Below are positions 24,498 to 37,335 of a stretch of 64,000 nucleotides of DNA, piece by piece. The notes beneath the pieces were generated by a model that was given only the letters and a program-made list of their open reading frames with translations, made no database searches and was not told where the DNA came from. The stretch spans positions 11,991,475 through 12,055,474 of the forward strand of contig CAMGYJ010000008.1 in the NCBI GenBank assembly GCA_946122785.1. Direction: 5' to 3'. Positions within the stretch are counted from its first letter, which is position 1. Every line of letters begins with the position of its first letter. Source of the stretch: Linum tenue. Lineage: Eukaryota > Streptophyta > Magnoliopsida > Malpighiales > Linaceae. Both the position numbers and the translations under genes were made by a program.

Positions 24498-25560
24498 CTA
24501 AACCCGACCTTGGAGAGGACAAAACCATTTGGGGAGTGGAACAAAATGGAAGGTTCAGCCTTAAATCAACCTACAGGCTGGTCGTGGAGGATCTGGAGAG
24601 TGAACCGAACAACAATTGGGAACTTTTTCGGAACTGGAATGGCCAAAGCCGTATCAAGTTCTTCCTCTAGTTAGTCAAGCATGACAGACTGCTAACGAAC
24701 AAGAAGAGAGTCAAGATGAAATTGACTACCAATAGAAGCTGTTGTCATTGTCCTGATGTGGAGGAAACTACTGAGCATATCCTCCGTTCGTGCTCTAAAG
24801 TCATTGGGGTCTGGTTTAATCTCATGAATATTCTCACTGATGCTAATGTGAACACTCATTTCTAGGTGGGGCTGCTCAAAAACCTCATGAATGATGAGAA
24901 AGGTATTAAGTTTGGCATTGTGTGCTGGAATTTATGGAAACAAATAAATGAAGAAGCTATTGAAGGAAAGACGTTGTCTCATGAGGGGCTCCTCAATCGT
25001 ATCGAAGCCTAGTTTAACATTGTTAAGCAGGCAGAATTGTGTGAGAAACATAGTACTATTGGGAGGGTTCAAGAGCGAGCTACCAGGAATAATTCATGGT
25101 CTCCTCCTCCAGAAGGATGGGTGCAAATTCAAACTGATGGCTCGGTCTTGACTGATACCGGGAGCGCGACAGCGGGGGGTCTAATTAGAGACCACCTAGG
25201 AAAATGCTTAAAAGCGTTCACAAGTAATTTGGGATCATGTTCGATCACCTGTGCATAGCTTAAGGGTGCAATTGAAGAAATGCCCCTTGCTTGAAGGAGT
25301 GGCTACAGGAAAGTGATTTTGAACCTTGATTCTGTTACAACCATTGGTATCATCCATAATCTATAGGATAGTGATCACCTCCATGGTCTGAAGGCTTTGG
25401 AGATTGATCGCATTTTAAAGCTTGATGGGGAAGTTAAAATTTCCCATATCTACAGCGAATGTAACTTTTCAGCTGATTTCCTTGCTAAGATGGGTCACTC
25501 TCCCCTTTTGGCACACATATATTCGATGAGTGCGACCCGGAGTTTAGATATTGGTTAAAC
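24498..25560 (+). pseudogene. LINE zf-RVT remainder and RNase H domain, broken
   Basis: After the solo LTR the frame resumes. A CHCP-type block 'RSCCHCPDVEETTEHIL' is readable near 24735-24785. The RNase H domain follows from about 25115: PPPEGWVQIQTDGSVLTDTG with the first catalytic Asp, then GGLIRDHLGKCLKAF. After a stop at 25258 come further pieces 'KVILNLDSVT' and 'NFSADFLAKMGHS', the usual end of the domain. Stops and frameshifts make it non-functional. Confidence 0.75.
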
Positions 25561-25650
25561 TATGATGTAATGAGCATTATCCATGAATGTTCTATCTTAA
25601 TTTAAGTTCTGAACGCTAATTGCGTATGCTTCCTACCAAAAAAAAAAGAA

Positions 25651-26849
25651 TCTTAATATGAAAGCACGACGACTCATACGAACCAAATAGCTAGTGGAAC
25701 AATTATCAACCTCGTAAATATGTTTCAAATATGGCAATACGCATCTCGTTCTTCTTGAAGTACACTTCGAAAGAGAAGAACGAGACTGGATCGTTGGTGA
25801 TCAATTGATCGTGTGGCTTGAAGGGGATCACTTGTAGAATCAACCATATGGGTGCAATTGCCAATCCACGCTAGGTCGTTCTCTACAAGTGTTCCCATAA
25901 AACCTCCAACTCGTTGCTAAAGAAAAATGAATGCAATACAAATTACACTCACCTAACATTGTAACAAGGTTGACCCCAAACACTTCACATGTCAAGGGCG
26001 ACGATATTCTCTTATATTATCTAGTAATTAACAGAACTTGACTTTATCGTTGGAGTGTAATCCGGGGGCGGGGGGGATCCCGTATTTCCACAGGTTCACT
26101 TCTCCAACGAGACCAGACGAGCGGACCATGAGTGAAGTCCCACACAACTACAAATCATTGTGTTGTGTCGTGAGCTAGATAGTACAAACAATGACATTTT
26201 GTTTGAATGTCTCATTTTGCATATCCACTCGTCCAAATGACCCACCACTCAGTTGATTAACTATATACATGTAATTACAAGAGTAATTTACGAAATTAAT
26301 GACTAACTGCAAATGATAGGTTTAAATTTTATTGATGAATATATAGTTTTCCACAAACACAAAATCACAAATACGCGAAAATGAATTATAGATACATTTT
26401 AAATATTTAAAAATAAAGTAAATCACTAAATCCCAAACAAAACAAGAGTCATTAGTTTAAAATTGAGTTCATAGACTAAACATATCATGGAGATCGAATC
26501 CTAGAGCAACAAGTAACGAGCTTGCTGAATATTAATTATCATGAGGATGTCGATTGCTTGCTAGCAACCACCACATTCATATCTAGATCATTAGCTCTTT
26601 GTCTGTTTGTATAGAGTTTAGGGCGGTACCTAGATCCGCCAACAGTGCTGTCTATAGAGTGGCGCGTAACACACTGCTTTTGTCTCGTGTAGAGCTAGAA
26701 TCTTTTGATTTCTTGGGGTGGCTTCTTTAGAGTCTTTTAGGGATCCTGGATAGAATTGTAAGCTTAACTATTATTTCTCATTGATATCATTCAGAAATTA
26801 AAAAAAACAATTAATTAGTTGGATGTTGCTGCTAATGATCCATCATCCG
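25651..26849. other. Intergenic DNA; possible LINE tail near 26570-26810
   Basis: No gene was recognised. A G-rich run lies at about 26063-26076. The stretch 26570-26810 ('cttgggg.tggcttctttagag', then 'ctcattgatatcattcag' and an A run) looks like the 3' untranslated end of a second plant LINE, truncated upstream. Confidence in that is low. Confidence 0.35.
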
Positions 26850-27326
26850 TAGGGATGGCAATTTTGACCTGACCCATTTTACCCGACCTGTTTGACCTGT
26901 TTTGGGGCGGGTCCGACCCGCCCCGTAGGCAGGGCGGGGCGGGCATGGGTACTCTCATCGACCCGACCTGTCCTGACCCGCCCCATTTTCGACCCGTTCT
27001 TGCTTAAATTGCACGTAATTTTAGTCAAATTACTTGGGATTTCTCTTTTATTACATCAAATCTTAGCTATAATAAAGACGTAAATTAGTGAAAACCTCAA
27101 TTTCTCCAATAATTTAACTATATTTTTCATAATATTGTTTGTTTCCTTGGTCTTATAATAGAAACAACGAATATTTCTAATATTTTTCATATAAATTGCA
27201 TACCCATTGGGTCGACCTGCCCCGACCCGTGACCCGTGATAAATTATCCGACCTGGATCCGACCTGCCACGGAGCGGGTTTGGGTACCAAGAAAACCGCC
27301 CCGGACCTGCCCCATTGCCATTCCTA
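26850..27326. mobile_element. Non-autonomous hAT-type element
   Basis: The element is 477 bp. The termini are TAGGGATGGCAATTTTG on the left and, inverted, TAGGAATGGCAATGGGG on the right. A perfect 8-bp duplication atcatccg lies at 26842-26849 and 27327-27334. Subterminal regions are full of gacccg/cgggtc motifs around an AT-rich core. No transposase is present. Its ends are close to those of the element at 27729, so the two probably used related transposases. Confidence 0.88.
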
Positions 27327-27728
27327 ATCATCCGTCGAACTGCCAAACTTGGCCTTTCTGATTTGTTCTTGTATGTGCACTTCATGAAACTTTCTCTCTC
27401 TTGTATTTTACATTTAAGGGGTGTGCAACCGAACAGATTAAATTCATGAGAATTCCGATTTGTAATGAAAGATATTTATTATCAAGGACTGGACAAATTG
27501 TGCATTATGATCATTTTAGTCAGGTCCAAATGTTAATTTGATATATTTTTCTTTAAAATTTATAGAACAAAAAATTTGATTATATTATATTCAGTTCGAC
27601 TTGATTTGATACAAATATTGGTTTTGTCAAGTACAATTTGGTACTGACCATACTGGTGCGGTCCAAATCGTTGCACACCTCTAACTACATCTACTACTAG
27701 CTTAGCAGCTTTGGATCTTTGCGCTGGC

Positions 27729-28510
27729 TAGGGATGGCAATTGGTAGGGTTGGGTGCGGGTTTATCCTATACCAACTCCTAACCCGATGGGTAGAGCCTC
27801 CTAAAATCCCCGACCAAATAACCATCGGGTATGAAAATGATATAACCATACCCTACCCACCGGGTAACCGCGGGTATTCGGATAACCATGGGTACAAATC
27901 CTAAAATATGAATTTATACACATATATGCACATACATAATGTTGTCCATTAAAAAATCTCAATACTTGTAACTGTTCTAGCTTCAACAATCCACACAAAT
28001 AAAAACAACAAACACATAATAATTGTTCTTGTTTCTACAATCCACACAAACAAAAACACAATACATCATATTTGTTCTAGCTTCAACAATCCACACATAA
28101 ACAAAAACAGAAAAGACAATATTAGAACCAGACCACATCAAATGCTCACTGCTTAACTTTCTTCATGACATCCATCAAGGCATCATTAGTAGAACAATTA
28201 TCCAAGGTAATCGTAGATACATTTGTGTCAATATCCCAAGCAAGTAAAGTTTCAAGAAGAGCCTCAGCAAGCACCTCACTTGTGTGTGGGCAAGGAAAAT
28301 CGACTGTTGGGTAGGGTTAGGGCTAGGGAAATTGACCCTTTGGTTAGCAGGGCGGGTATTATCGATTACCATACCCGTACCCTACCCTTTATTTTAAAAC
28401 CAGGTATTACCCGTACCCGCCCCTTAACCCGTCAAAGCGGGTAATTACCCTCGTTGGCCGGTTACGGTCGAGTAGGGTACCCATGGTTACGGGCTGGATT
28501 GACATGCCTA
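27729..28510. mobile_element. Non-autonomous hAT-type element
   Basis: The element is 782 bp. It starts TAGGGATGGCAATTGG and ends, inverted, TAGGCATGTCAATCC. It is flanked by the perfect 8-bp duplication gcgctggc (27721-27728 and 28511-28518). Subterminal sequences carry cgggtaaccgcgggt and acccgtaccctaccc. The core holds three imperfect copies of 'tt..tctagcttcaacaatccacaca' (about 27965-28100). No coding sequence is seen. Confidence 0.87.
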
Positions 28511-28735
28511 GCGCTGGCTTCTCGACCCTTGATCTGGATGTTGTTCTGGCAAACGACATGAGTTGAGCATAATTCATGAAACTGTATCAGAGACCGTATC
28601 AACAAAATTAACAATTGATTATTTTATAATAAAATTATGGTTCAACCGTTAATATCGTTAAATACTAACTATCAGTTTAACCCCAACCAGGGAGTTGAGA
28701 AGAAGCAACTCAAAGTCATAAATTTACCCCACAAA

Positions 28736-29506
28736 TAGGGGTGTACATGGGTCGGGTGGTTCGGGTTTAGACATTTTAATCACCCGATCCATGCACTACG
28801 GTTTGGGAAATATGAAACCCAAACCCACCCAAAAAAATATAAACCCTACGGTTTGTTTCTAATTGGGTTGGGTCGGGTTGGCGATATTTTTAAGTAAAAA
28901 CCCAACCCAACACAAAATATATAATTATTCTACATCATAAAAATATTTTATAACAAATTAAAAATTTCAAACGAATAAACCGAGGTGAAAGGTATCAAAA
29001 TTCACAAATATTGTTTGAAGTTTAATAAAACTTGATTTACTTCAACTTATGTCTAGTTTTTTTCACGACATTTGTTGAAATAGGCTAAAAAGGTTACAAA
29101 TGAACGCATTCATAATATGATATTCTTTTAAAATTGTACAAAAGAAAAAAAAATTACGTGAATCATAGCTATATTAAATATATGTCTAAACTTTAAGTCG
29201 AAGAATGCATTAGATTAGTGAGACTTAAAGAGAAAAACATGGCGAAATATCTTAATTTTCTCATAAGTATGACTATATACGACATAAATATTTTTTTGAA
29301 TACGAACTCATACCAATAATTGGAACACGGGTTGGGTCGGGTTCTACGGGTTGTGTAATCCAAAATCCAAACCCAACCCAAAAGAGGCGGGTTGTACAAA
29401 AGAAAACCCTCACCCAACCCAAAATCTTCGATTTAGCGATAAATACGGGTGGGTTGGGTCGGGTTGGACGGATGAGTCGGTTTGCGGGTGTGTTTGTTCA
29501 CCCCTA
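28736..29506. mobile_element. Non-autonomous hAT-type element, copy B (same family as 6031-6798)
   Basis: The element is 771 bp with TAGGGGTG...CACCCCTA ends and a perfect 8-bp duplication cccacaaa (28728-28735 and 29507-29514). It is collinear with copy A over its whole length, with scattered substitutions and 1-3 bp indels, and shares the same short minus-strand frame. It ends only 388 bp before the DRP1C start codon. Confidence 0.9.
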
Positions 29507-29514
29507 CCCACAAA

Positions 29515-29894
29515 CACTGCACACCCGAACGGCCATTTCCCATTTGGAAATTCACCCAACAATTTCAAATTCGCAAATGCGCGTGAAGTGGGCACGCTAC
29601 CCCGATTCAAATCAGCTCCAACTCAAGGCCTAAAAAGAAACAAAAATACAAACATTTTTATAAAGTTTCTCTGATTCAACCTGTGGAACGCAACACTTCA
29701 ACCGTCTTCTTCCCTCTTTTCTCCCGGTCTCAGATTTCGATTCCCATTAGCGCAAATCACCGCCGTTGTTGCTTTCTCCGCCTTTTGATCCGCCGGCCAG
29801 ACGCTACAACATTCGAAGAAGGCAAGCCGAGACCGAAATTCACCCTCCGCCGTCTTTCGATCACGAAAAGGCTAGGGGAAAGGGGCTGGTGAAG
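29515..29894 (+). promoter_or_regulatory. DRP1C upstream region and 5' leader
   Basis: This is all the unique DNA between hAT copy B and the DRP1C ATG. It contains a C/T-rich stretch from about 29690 (cttcttccctctttt) that fits a plant 5' leader. No TATA box could be assigned with confidence. If the promoter is longer than about 390 bp, it includes the hAT element. Confidence 0.45.
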
Positions 29895-32800
29895 ATGTCC
29901 ACGATGGAGAGCTTGATCGGACTAGTCAACAGGATCCAGAGAGCTTGTACTGTGTTGGGAGATCATGGCGGTGGCGAAAGCATGTCTCTATGGGAGGCTC
30001 TTCCCTCTGTCGCCGTCGTCGGTGGCCAGGTTCTCCTCTACCTCCTCGTCTTCCGTATTTATCTTTTTTCCCGACTGCTCGCACGTCCATTTCGTCCTGT
30101 GCTCTGACCGGATCGTGTCTGTGAAATGTCAATGTAGAGTTCGGGGAAATCATCCGTGTTGGAAAGCGTGGTCGGCAGAGATTTCCTGCCTCGTGGATCT
30201 GGTAAGCTTCCGTCTCCTTTCTCTGTACGGCGATTAGCTTATTGGGGGCGCAAACGGCGTTTTTCTGCTGGGGACGAAGTTCGAGGGAAGAGATTTTCGA
30301 CTGATCTAGCTTCTCTTGCGACTTTGCGAGTTGTGCGTCTATTCGTTGAAGTTTGAGAAAGATGGTTTCTTTCTGATTCATTGGCTTTTAGGTTAGCAGG
30401 ATCTGACTTGTTTGGCATTTCACTGTGTAGGCATTGTTACCCGGAGGCCGCTAGTGTTGCAACTTCATAAAATAGAGGAGGGACGCTCTGATTATGCCGA
30501 GTTTCTTCATCAACCGAGAAAGAAGTGGACTGATTTTGGTATGTCAAGAAACACTTTGCGTTGCTATCTTTGAACCATGAGAGCTGGGCACATTGAGGTC
30601 ATCACTGTGTTGGAGTGGTTAAAGCAACCCAAAACTTGGTTACTTGTTTATAAGGTTTTCTATGGTCGCCCTTGTATCTGTAAATACAAACTAATGGTCA
30701 ATTGGAAATCTTCAGAACCACTTTTCTCTTAAGATTCCTGTCTGTGGGGTGTAGGCGGTCAATAATTTCCCCATTTGTATGTGTGTTTGATATCATTACC
30801 AACTCTGTCGAGGTGTTTATGTTTAAGGTTCGTGCCCTTGAGGAGAATAATATTGAAAACAATTGCATTACCTTTCGTGATATTGTGTGGTTTCAATCAG
30901 GTTACTTCCATATTTGCTTTGCCATATAGGGTTACAATCCATGCTGAATTTCTCACTGTTAGAATCAGAGTACATGCTCTTGATGCTGTGAACTGAAGTC
31001 GACATAAATGAGTTTCCATGTCTTGAGTTTTTGTAATTTGTGTCTGATTCCTATACTCATTCAAGTTTAAGTTTTGAGGTGCAAAATCCTCTGTCGATGT
31101 GTAGCTCTTTCATGGGTTATGAGACTGCTGTACTCTGTGTAGCCTTAACCCGGGATCACTATATCTTCACTGAATACTTGTCTTGGAGTCTATGCATGGT
31201 TGCTTCACATATGTGCATCTATACATAATAACTCTTTAAATGAACCTGCATTCACAATTTCTATGCTACATATCCACAGACTACTAGTTTTCGTGTCTGG
31301 TTAGCGGTGTTAAAGATGTTTAAATTTGTTAATATGCTTGTTCGTGAGTTATAGAAGCTCTACTATCACTATATCTGTTGACTGAGAGTCTCTCATTTAT
31401 GCAGCCGCGGTGCGGAAGGAGATCCAAGATGAAACAGATCGAATAACTGGGAAAACAAAGGCGATATCGAACATTCCAATTCAATTGAGCATATATTCTC
31501 CAAATGGTGTGTAATTTGATCTCCTAACTGATAGAAACTTTTGTATAAATGTTTAGTGCAATAATGCTTAGCAAGTTAAATGTTGTTTTAGCTTCCTCTG
31601 ATTAGATTAGCTAGCTGTTTGTAAATGTTTCACTTTCCACCATTTCCTACCTTGTTTCCTCTTTTTCCTAGTTAGATGATATGGTTGCACGATATACATT
31701 CCATAAACTCTTTAATGTTGTGGTCTTGACTTGTAATTTTGTTATTTGTGCCAGTTGTCAATTTGACCCTCATAGATCTTCCAGGGTTGACAAAAGTTGC
31801 TGTAGGTAATTACTCTAATAATACCTTTGTTCAGTATAAGTATCTCATTTTCTTCTGTTAAGCAATGAACATACACTGTAGTGATGGAATTATTCTCTTA
31901 ACATCTACAGAGGGTCAGCAGGAAAGCATTGTTCAAGATATTGAAAATATGGTCCGCTCTTATGTCGAGAAGGTGAGATTGTGAGAATACATAGACTCTC
32001 GTAATAACTATTTGACATTCAGAAAGACGAGAGAAGGTGAATGTAAAAGAAAAATCTTTTCCTTGATGTCCCTTGAGTGATGTGTCTACATATCCTTTTA
32101 TGAGCAAGCCTTTTGGTGCTGACATGCCAAGTTAATTTACATTGAAAGTAACTTGGTTTTTTGAGTATCCAAGATTTTTAACTGTTTAGTCTTTGAATGC
32201 TTCTAATACTATATATATGGGTCTTGTGGACTTATAAGAATTTTATAAATGTAATGCGTATTAGCCGTAAGTTAGTTTAAGGAGAATGGGATTGTATATG
32301 AAGCACTTGATTCATAAGTCAACTTTTCTTATGCCGTTATGCTATTATCCTACTTTTGTATTTAGTTGATCTAACTTCTGACTCTGATTTGGTAGCCCAA
32401 TTCCATCATATTGGCTATTTCTCCCGCGAATCAAGACATTGCAACATCAGATGCCATAAAACTTGCACGAGAAGTCGATCCTTCAGGTAAAATAGTTAGG
32501 CTGACTGTTGTACAATCTTATGTTTTTTTTTCCTATGGGCTGGATTTTAATTTTTGTTTTTTGTTTTTTGTTTGTTGATTAGGTGAAAGAACGTTTGGTG
32601 TGTTGACAAAACTTGATTTGATGGATAAAGGAACCAATGCTTTGGATGTAAGGCCTTTTTATCCAATATCCAGGATGACACAATCAATTTCTCGATGAAA
32701 TCTTATAATGGTGCTATCTGTGTTTAAGGTTCTTGAAGGACGATCATACAGATTGCAACATCCATGGGTTGGAATTGTTAATCGCTCTCAAGCTGACATC

Positions 32801-35800
32801 AACAAGAATGTTGACATGATTGTTGCTCGCCGAAAGGAGCGTGAATATTTCGAAACAAGCCCGGAATATGGGCATTTGGCTAGTAAAATGGGGGCAGAAT
32901 ATCTTGCAAAGCTTTTGTCCAAGGTCTTTTCAGGAAAATTCTATTTATAGTGTTCTATGGTGTACCAACTTTCCATTGGTAAATTTCCCTTACAGTGTTT
33001 CTGTTTCATCAATTTCAGCATTTAGAGACTGTTATTAGGCAGCGCATACCAAGCATCATTGCTTTGATAAACAAGACTATAGACGAGCTTAATGCAGAGT
33101 TGGATCGGATTGGCAGGCCTATTGCAGTGGACTCGGGGGTAAAAAATTTATCAGTGCACTTTGGCATATCTTGTAACTAAACCTATTCTCGTGTCATTGT
33201 TAGATGCCAACTGTTTGTCTTTGCTTTTTGTAGGCTCAGCTATATACCATTCTTGAATTATGTCGTGCATTTGATCGCGTTTTTAAGGAGCACCTTGATG
33301 GAGGGTAAATTTCTTTCCTTCTGTTTCTTTCGTAATATGCTTTGACATAATATAAGACTTCTCCTTGTTTATTCATAATTAATAGAAACATTTGGAGCAC
33401 GGTATGGACATTGAGAGACAAGTTTGCTTGCCATATTTCTGGCGTTTACAATGCACAGATGTTCATTTTGTTTGCTTAGTTTCCTTGCTGAAAAGCTCAA
33501 GCCTATTTAATGGCCAATTTCTTCTTCCTGGGTAATTTTATTGTTCTCCATGGTTTACTGATGAGGTCTTATTGTAGGCGTCCTGGAGGAGATCGAATCT
33601 ATGGGGTGTTCGATCATCAACTACCTGCTGCATTGAAGAAGTTGCCATTTGATCGCCATCTCTCAACGAAGAATGTGCAGAAAGTCGTTTCAGAAGCTGA
33701 TGGTTACCAGCCACATTTAATTGCTCCAGAACAGGGGTACAGAAGGCTGATTGATGGATCGATAAGCTTTTTCAAAGGCCCAGCTGAAGCCTCTGTTGAT
33801 GCTGTAATGTCTTCCTTATGCCTGATTAATTGTTTTTTATAGGGGCTACAAAATATAAATTAGGATTTTATTGCGAACTTCCTTCCTAATAATAGACAAT
33901 CAATTATCAACGTGTGCATATAGATGTGATGTGCTTGGTTTGGCCATTTATGCTGAAAAAATAATACTATCAAGTGGAAAAAAGCCACAGCCATTGGTTA
34001 TGCTCTGAATGCATGTCCATGTATACTTAGTCTCCCCCCTCTCCTTCTCTTCTGGAGAAAGAGGATTCATAGTGTATCTTCCAAATTCATGAAGTATTTT
34101 GTGGGTTTTGAATTCAGAGATATGTATATCATCATTTTTCTTGTACATATATCACCCTGGGAAACCTCCTCTATAATAGTGGTGCATTACTGGTTATTTG
34201 CTTACGTTGCAATGGAAAATAACGAATCATTTAATTGAAACAACTATAATTTTTATGTACCTGAACTTTGGTTCTGTGTTGTCAGTTTGTTTTTTCTTTG
34301 TAGGAAGTGTCATCTTTAACAACTTTTCTTTCTGGTCACAACCTGTAGCTGTCATCTTTTGTCGTTCACACATGTTCTTTCTATTGCTTATGTAATCTCT
34401 TCCATGATAAATATGCAGGTGCATTTCATTTTGAAGGAACTTGTAAGGAAGTCAATGGCTGAAACAGAGGTAAAGACTCCTTCGTTGCAAGAATCATTTT
34501 CAACAATTGTTCATCATAGGCTGCTGACTGATTTGAATTTGTTATCATGTTTGGGTCGCGTGCAAAATGTAATTGAGAATCTAGTGTGCTTGTTTGACCT
34601 ATATATAGAACTGGAAAGAGGTTGGCTTGTCAAGAAAATAAGAGGAAGGGAAATATGGAATTTGTTTCAGAACATAGGGATTGCTAGAAGACTTTCTGCA
34701 CAGTTATTCTCTTTCTATTAGTAACTCTTTAATCATTTCATATTTTGATTATGGAACTGGTGCATACTGCAGTTATCACTGGTAGTGGTGATGAGGGTAA
34801 GATAATACTCCTGTTTGGATGAACTTATCATCTAATAAAAAATTATTGTCTTCCTCTCGTCGTCAAGTGGTCTCCCTTTGTGATGCTTATTGTGGCCTCT
34901 TACCAGGCTACCTCTGCAGCACTTTGATAGTGGCATTGCTTTCACTTAGCAGATGCTCTTGCTTGTTACATGGATTATACTTTGAGTAGATTGAGATATG
35001 GTCAGACTATGAAATTATGTTGATTTGAATGATCTAAAATAATTTAGGCTCTTTGACATCTTTACAATTCACTCCTTGCATGAAATATTCTCTTATGACC
35101 TAAATGTAATCAACTCGTGATAATGCAGGAGTTGAAGCGTTTTCCAACGCTTCAGGCTGACATTGCTGCTGCTGCTAACGAAGCCCTGGAAAGATTCCGT
35201 GATGATAGCAGAAAAACAGTTCTGCGACTAGTGGACATGGAGTCTAGCTATCTGACCGTGGAATTTTTCCGTAAACTTCAAATGGAGCCAGACAAGCCCA
35301 CAAACTCAAAAGAAGCCCCAAACCCAGCTGTCCCAGCAATTGACCGTTACAATGATTATCATTTCAGAAGGATCGGTGAGCAAGTTTATCTTTTTTCCCA
35401 GTGCTGATTGTTTCCCTTCGTAAGTCATGCATTCACCAAAAAACATTTCAAGTGTTTTGAACTATCTACTTGGTCAGTTCGGAATGCAAACTGTATAGTG
35501 TTAGAAAATTATCAAACTTGAACGAGCGAGATGCCTAATGTTTGCATTTTTAGATAGTGCAATAACTGACATCACATGTGCCGTACTCTGTTTCAGGATC
35601 AAATGTCAGTGCTTACATTAACATGGTTTGCGATACATTGCGGAACTCGGTTCCCAAGGCTGTAGTGTATTGTCAGGTCCGAGAGGCCAAGAGATCTCTT
35701 CTTAATCACTTCTATACTCAAATAGGAAGAAGAGAGGTAATGCTTCTTTAATCTTTATTGGCTTTTTTATCGCCTTATTTTCCATGTTTCTGTACGCTTC

Positions 35801-36626
35801 TTTTATGTACAGAGCCGTGCACATGCATTTAGTAGCCAGAATGGTCAGGGGACATGAAATAGTAGCTGGAAGACCAAATGTCTCTCAGAAAATATCATAA
35901 ACTACGAATAGGACGAGAGAGTACTGTTCCAAAATAATTTTCTGTCCTTGGCATAACATATTATATGGAGAGATGCCAGTCAGTGCAAAAACTGCTAGAT
36001 GTAAAAGCTCCAGGAACGATGAAAGGCTTCCAATGGAACTCTTGGTCTCCAAATACTCACCATAAAGACTCTTGAGAACCATAGGTTTTTGGGATAAGGG
36101 TGATATAGGTTTACCTTTTGTGATTTAAGTACTACTTTAGGGATTCGAACCTGGGACCTCCACGTTCAAAGCTAGACCAAACCCTTGTTCGTAGCTAACC
36201 TTAGCCTGGAGAATTTGATCTGGCTCTGGTGTCGTGTGCAGATATTGCTAGGGGTTTACTCATTTAATTTAATACTTAGCGTGAATCGATGTGGACAGTA
36301 GAACTTCTCATAGTAATGGTCCCTGGTAGGTTTACTCATAGTTATGTGAACTATAGAACTTTTCCTAAGTTTAGTCACTCAACTGTGTAATGTTTTCTTG
36401 GTTCCGGTTCATTACGTGAAGGGGTTTCCTAAGTTCATCTAAAAAGACACTTGCAACACAAATGACGTTATTGTTGGCGACACTCTTTGTCCCTTTGCAG
36501 AAGGAGCAGCTTGGTGCAATGTTGGATGAAGACCCACAATTGATGGAAAGGAGGACACAGCTGGCGAAGAGGCTCGAACTATACAAATCAGCACGGGACG
36601 AAATCGATTCAGTTGCATGGAAATGA
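29895..36626 (+). CDS. DRP1C: Dynamin-related protein 1C-type GTPase
   Basis: Sixteen exons: 29895-30029, 30138-30201, 30431-30538, 31405-31506, 31755-31805, 31911-31972, 32396-32486, 32583-32647, 32729-32923, 33019-33138, 33234-33304, 33578-33803, 34419-34469, 35129-35375, 35597-35736, 36501-36626 (1,854 nt, 617 residues). DRP1 proteins are plant dynamin GTPases acting in clathrin-mediated endocytosis, cell-plate formation and pollen growth. The P-loop GGQSSGKSS spans residues 43-51 and is split by intron 1. The switch motif [10 protein letters not shown] and the guanine motif TKLDLMDKG follow. The middle domain holds [35 protein letters not shown]. The GTPase effector domain ends in [15 protein letters not shown]. 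There is no pleckstrin domain, as usual for DRP1. Motifs such as [12 protein letters not shown] and [15 protein letters not shown] favour the C isoform over A or E, from memory. All introns are GT-AG and the frame is intact. Confidence 0.95.
36060..36235 (-). repeat. Possible tRNA-derived SINE in DRP1C intron 15
   Basis: On the minus strand 'ccaggttcgaatcccta' (about 36140-36156) matches a tRNA-type B box (GGTTCGANTCC). A poor A-box-like 'tctagctttgaacgtgg' lies about 30 bases upstream. Ends and target duplication were not found, so this is tentative. Confidence 0.3.
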
Positions 36627-37124
36627 GAGAAGTTTGACGCATTCGATTGAGGTCCACATTTACGTTCTCGTGATCGAGATACCCGACAGTGACGGTGGCT
36701 CTTTCTAATTCACACTATTCTTTTGCGATGCTCACCACTCCGAATATCTGCGGTCAATTTTTGCTTGTTAGTATAGTTGGATTGTACAACAACACACAAC
36801 AGGGTCAGTCAATATGATGTTGATGATGTATTGGACAAGAAGCTTTTGGGATGGCCTGGTGCTGTCAAAGACTTGGGTGGTGAAATATGTACCCTTTTGT
36901 GTACTGTGTATGATTTGAGTAGTAATCTATCTTGTTACTAATTGGCTATGATTGTGTGTCTTTGCTGTATCCTGCTTCACGTGGAGGAGGAATCCTGTTC
37001 AAGCCAAGGATATTGATAGGTAAATATAAACCATATCGATCATCCAAACTAGAAGCAGGCAGTCTGTGCAGTCGAACTGCACTGCATTGCGCAGTCGCGC
37101 ACTATGAACTGAGCCATGTTGGAT
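36627..37124. other. DRP1C 3' region up to the MULE
   Basis: The 3' untranslated region and short intergenic DNA. T-rich stretches near 36760 and 36890-36930 could hold the poly(A) site. No other feature is recognised. Confidence 0.4.
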
Positions 37125-37133
37125 GTTAGATCA

Positions 37134-37335
37134 GGGTTAAATGCACCATTAGCCACTTAACTATTGTAATTGTTGCATATTAACCACTTTGATGATTTTG
37201 GTTGCAACTAAAGCACATATGTCGTATTCTTGTTGCAACGTTACCATTTCCATCCTCTGATGTAACGGTAGGTATCAAAGTGGTAATTTCCCGTCACACC
37301 TAAGCATTCCACGTCAGCTAAGATGCTGAGTCAAG
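37134..37335. repeat. Left terminal inverted repeat of the MULE
   Basis: This 202-bp arm starts gggttaaatgcaccatta and ends ctaagatgctgagtcaag. It is complementary to 40060-40261 with about two mismatches. Mutator TIRs usually contain the transposase-binding site and promoter, which would drive the MURA gene starting about 550 bp inward. Confidence 0.93.

Larger units (their letters stand above)
18765..25650 (+). mobile_element. LINE (L1-type) retrotransposon, dead, with three nested insertions
   Basis: The domains in order are endonuclease, reverse transcriptase, zinc-finger reverse-transcriptase tail and RNase H, as in plant L1-type LINEs. The tract ends with an A run at about 25638-25647. 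Three later elements interrupt it: 18805-19551 (Harbinger-like), 20707-21220 (hAT-type) and 23050-24492 (solo LTR). Each has its own target duplication, so removal of each restores contiguous LINE sequence. Internal stops and frameshifts remain outside the insertions, so the element was decaying. The 5' boundary and the LINE's own target duplication were not found. Confidence 0.88.
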
